NCBI GenBank assembly: GCA_944326265.1
Contig: CALVDE010000013.1
Location: 1-64,000, forward strand
Source of the DNA: an uncultured Bacteroidales bacterium
GTDB lineage: Bacteria; Bacteroidota; Bacteroidia; Bacteroidales; UBA932
Reading direction: 5' to 3'
Length of the DNA: 64,000 bases
Positions 62,163 to 64,000 of this stretch are shown here, piece after piece; position 1 is the first letter of the stretch, and every line of letters begins with the position of its first letter. Under the pieces are notes generated by a model. It searched no databases. It saw only the letters and a list, made by a program, of their open reading frames with translations, and was not told the DNA's origin. Position numbers and translations under genes: made by a program.

Positions 62163-62555
62163 TCAAAAAATTTTCTTTTCTGCCTTTTTCCCCGGTCTGT
62201 AAAAGACAACTATTGCCAGAACTGCAATCAACGGACATACGATTCCGATGACAAGTGCCTTTAAAGGAGTAGTCCCGCACAGCAGCCAGTACGAGAGAAA
62301 ATCCAGCACTACCAGCACCAGAGCCCCAACTGTCAGGCTCCACCCGTATGACAGGCGCATCTTGTCGAAGCCTACTCTCTGCATATTCGCAAAATGCAGA
62401 AGGAGTATCGCTTCGGCGATAATCGGTACACTGCTGCCTATCGAGTATACCAGATCCTTCTCCCCGCTCACCCAGAAGTAATGCGACAGCACCGCCATCA
62501 CCAGAGCGGCCAACGCCACCACACCTATTCTCAACCAATACGAACTTTGCTTCAT
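62163..62555 (-). CDS. Uncharacterised small membrane protein
   Basis: The 130-residue protein has four membrane helices (about residues 8-30, 38-55, 70-92, 97-118) and a basic tail ending RPGKKAEKKIF. No family is recognised. ATG at 62555 follows a TATCTTTG box by 26 bases, which supports a real, independently transcribed gene. Confidence 0.6.
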   Translation of the reverse strand: MKQSSYWLRIGVVALAALVMAVLSHYFWVSGEKDLVYSIGSSVPIIAEAILLLHFANMQRVGFDKMRLSYGWSLTVGALVLVVLDFLSYWLLCGTTPLKALVIGIVCPLIAVLAIVVFYRPGKKAEKKIF

Positions 62556-62581
62556 AATCCTGATTTTTAACTATACGACAC

Positions 62582-62589
62582 CAAAGATA
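62582..62589 (-). promoter_or_regulatory. Putative -7 box for the small membrane protein
   Basis: Minus-strand TATCTTTG, 26 bases before the ATG at 62555. Confidence 0.45.
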
Positions 62590-62684
62590 CACACATTGAA
62601 CGACTATCACAACCTCCGCTTGCCTCCTCACCGGGAAAGTGTACCTTTCAGTACGAATCCCAGGCACTTTTCCTAAAAATTTGC

Positions 62685-62692
62685 TAACTTTG
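62685..62692 (+). promoter_or_regulatory. Putative -7 box for the gene at 62729
   Basis: TAACTTTG, 36 bases before the ATG at 62729. Confidence 0.45.
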
Positions 62693-62728
62693 GATTTTGG
62701 ATAAATAATATACTAAAGATTGAATGTC

Positions 62729-63046
62729 ATGAATAAAGTTCACATCAACATGACCAGGACAGAACTGCGCAGGACCGTCACCGCCTGCTCCACGAGGGAT
62801 GTCGCCATGGTCCTGTTTATCTTCTCCGTCTGGGGGGACTCTATGGGTATGCAGGCCGGCTATATCCGGGGCGTAAGCTGGCTCTGCGCTGCCTGTGCGC
62901 TGATAGCCGCAGTCACCTCGCTTGTATTGTGGCTGTCTCCCCGCTCCAGTTCGGAAGAGAAGAGCACTGCCGAAGTCATACGGCTCGTTTCGACCGCTGT
63001 CATAATGCTGGCAGTCTGCGTGCTCTCACTCTATTTCGGTCTGTAA
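62729..63046 (+). CDS. Uncharacterised small membrane protein
   Basis: The 105-residue protein has a charged N-terminus (NMTRTELRRTVTACSTRDV) and three hydrophobic helices, the middle one around AACALIAAVTSLVLWLS. ATG at 62729 is chosen over an upstream TTG. No family is recognised. It runs convergent with the LolC/E-type permease gene, 35 bases apart. Confidence 0.55.
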   Translation: MNKVHINMTRTELRRTVTACSTRDVAMVLFIFSVWGDSMGMQAGYIRGVSWLCAACALIAAVTSLVLWLSPRSSSEEKSTAEVIRLVSTAVIMLAVCVLSLYFGL

Positions 63047-63081
63047 TTACGTATTGGGAAAGTGCTGTCTCCTGAAGAAGG

Positions 63082-64000
63082 TCAGAGGATGCGGGATAGG
63101 GTGCGGCGTGTGGGGAGGGCAGTGATGAACAGGCCGATGAGGGCGATGCCGGCAAGGGTGATGAGGATGTCGCCGGGCTTGATGACTACGGGGTAGTACT
63201 CGACGACGAAACTGCCGGGCATACGGATGACACCGACATGCTGCTGGATGAGGCAGAGGACGATGCCGGTGGCCAGACCGATGACTGCACCGAGGAGGAT
63301 GATCATCCAGCCCTCATCGAAGAAGACGCGGCGGATCAGGGCCGGTCGGGCCCCGAGGTGCTGGAGGGTGGCGATGTCGTCCCGCTTCTCGATGATGAGC
63401 ATGGTCAGGGATCCGAAGACGTTGCAGGAGACCACGATGATGATGAACAGCAGGATCATGAATATGACCACTTTCTCGATACGCATCATGCGGTAGACGG
63501 TCTCGTTCTGCATGTATTTGTCCTTGACGGTGAAATCAGGTCCGAGGGCGGCTTTTACCTCACGCATGGTCTGGCGTATGTCAGTGCCGGGAACGAGACG
63601 GAGTTCCACTGTTCCGGCTTCGTTGTCGGCGACACCTATGAGCCTGCGGGCCCGCTCGATGGGAACGAAGAGGGTGTTGCTGTAGCCCTCATTGCCCGAG
63701 AAGAATGTGCCTATGGGGAAGAACCGCTCGCTGTTGAGGGATGCCGCCGGGTTGACCAGGGATATCTCTCTGTCCCTGGCGGGGTAATAGACCTCGATGG
63801 GGTCCAGGAAGCGGGGACGGATACCCATTTCCACTGCCAGAGCCCTTCCTGTGACGGCCTGGGCCACATCACCGTGCATAAGGGTAAATTCTCCTTCTAC
63901 GATGCAGGAGAGCAGTTCCGGATCTTCGGTGTAGCTCTTTTCCACGCCTTTGAGCAGGGCTGTGCCCTCCTCGCGGTCGTAGGTCAGAAATACGGTCTCC
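63082..64000 (-). CDS. LolC/LolE-type ABC permease, partial at the window end
   Basis: About 305 C-terminal residues of an FtsX/MacB-type permease are present; the 5' part lies beyond base 64000. Visible are a periplasmic domain (SNTLFVPIERARRLIG), then three membrane helices at the end, including the FtsX segment with SCNVFGSLTMLIIEKRDDIA and TLQHLGARP, and the final TRRTLSRIL. Such permeases extract lipoproteins from the inner membrane with LolD. LolC versus LolE cannot be told. A GTG near 63945 is an internal codon, since the frame stays open upstream with matching sequence. Confidence 0.85.
   Translation of the reverse strand, partial: ETVFLTYDREEGTALLKGVEKSYTEDPELLSCIVEGEFTLMHGDVAQAVTGRALAVEMGIRPRFLDPIEVYYPARDREISLVNPAASLNSERFFPIGTFFSGNEGYSNTLFVPIERARRLIGVADNEAGTVELRLVPGTDIRQTMREVKAALGPDFTVKDKYMQNETVYRMMRIEKVVIFMILLFIIIVVSCNVFGSLTMLIIEKRDDIATLQHLGARPALIRRVFFDEGWMIILLGAVIGLATGIVLCLIQQHVGVIRMPGSFVVEYYPVVIKPGDILITLAGIALIGLFITALPTRRTLSRIL

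Overview
The window reads as a chromosomal segment of a gut-type member of the Bacteroidota, most likely order Bacteroidales. Supporting signs are a single-chain SecDF, a Bacteroides-type tryptophanase, DUF4271 next to hemD, DUF2723, a LuxE-like protein, a fused OlsF-like lipid acyltransferase, FloA with NfeD, and many upstream boxes that fit the Bacteroidota -7 promoter consensus TAnnTTTG. The genus cannot be fixed from the sequence. Most of the window is moderately GC-rich; about 7.1-16.7 kb is visibly AT-rich.

Region 1 (0.1-19.99 kb, minus strand) is a surface-polysaccharide locus. Read in transcription order, it holds an uncharacterised protein, UDP-glucose dehydrogenase, a small ORF with a decayed GNAT gene, a TupA-type ATP-grasp glycosyltransferase, a flippase, a polymerase, an LpxD-like N-acyltransferase, a PIG-L deacetylase, two ATP-grasp ligases around a PglC-like phosphoglycosyl transferase, and a GT2 glycosyltransferase. 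It ends in an unusual GC-richer cassette: MmgE/PrpD, aldo/keto reductase, ThDP-dependent phosphonopyruvate-decarboxylase-like enzyme, U32-like TIM barrel, CitE-like C-C lyase, and two class I fumarase-like subunits. No PEP mutase is present, so ordinary phosphonate synthesis is not supported. My main hypothesis is that the cassette makes an unusual carboxylic acid or aldehyde-derived group. The deacetylase, ATP-grasp and N-acyltransferase enzymes would then attach it to an amino sugar of the glycan.

Region 2 (20-46.5 kb) holds tRNA-Pro, a palindromic repeat pair, a two-component system beside two PepSY-like secreted proteins, a PD40/SPOR-NfeD-FloA operon, SecDF, tryptophanase, a LuxE-like enzyme, DUF2723, SUI1, DUF4271-hemD-lipoprotein-rnpA-yidD, an OlsF-like acyltransferase, UvrC and a large envelope protein.

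Region 3 (46.5-64 kb) holds a Na/Pi cotransporter, an acyl-CoA ligase with a PlsC partner, a thioredoxin-like lipoprotein, tRNA-Gln, a DedA-family protein, TadA, a Fic protein with an 11-bp tandem repeat in its coding region, GroES/GroEL, a DUF4143 ATPase that looks inserted at the groEL terminator, an ECF sigma operon, transaldolase, small membrane proteins and the 3' part of a LolC/E-type permease gene.
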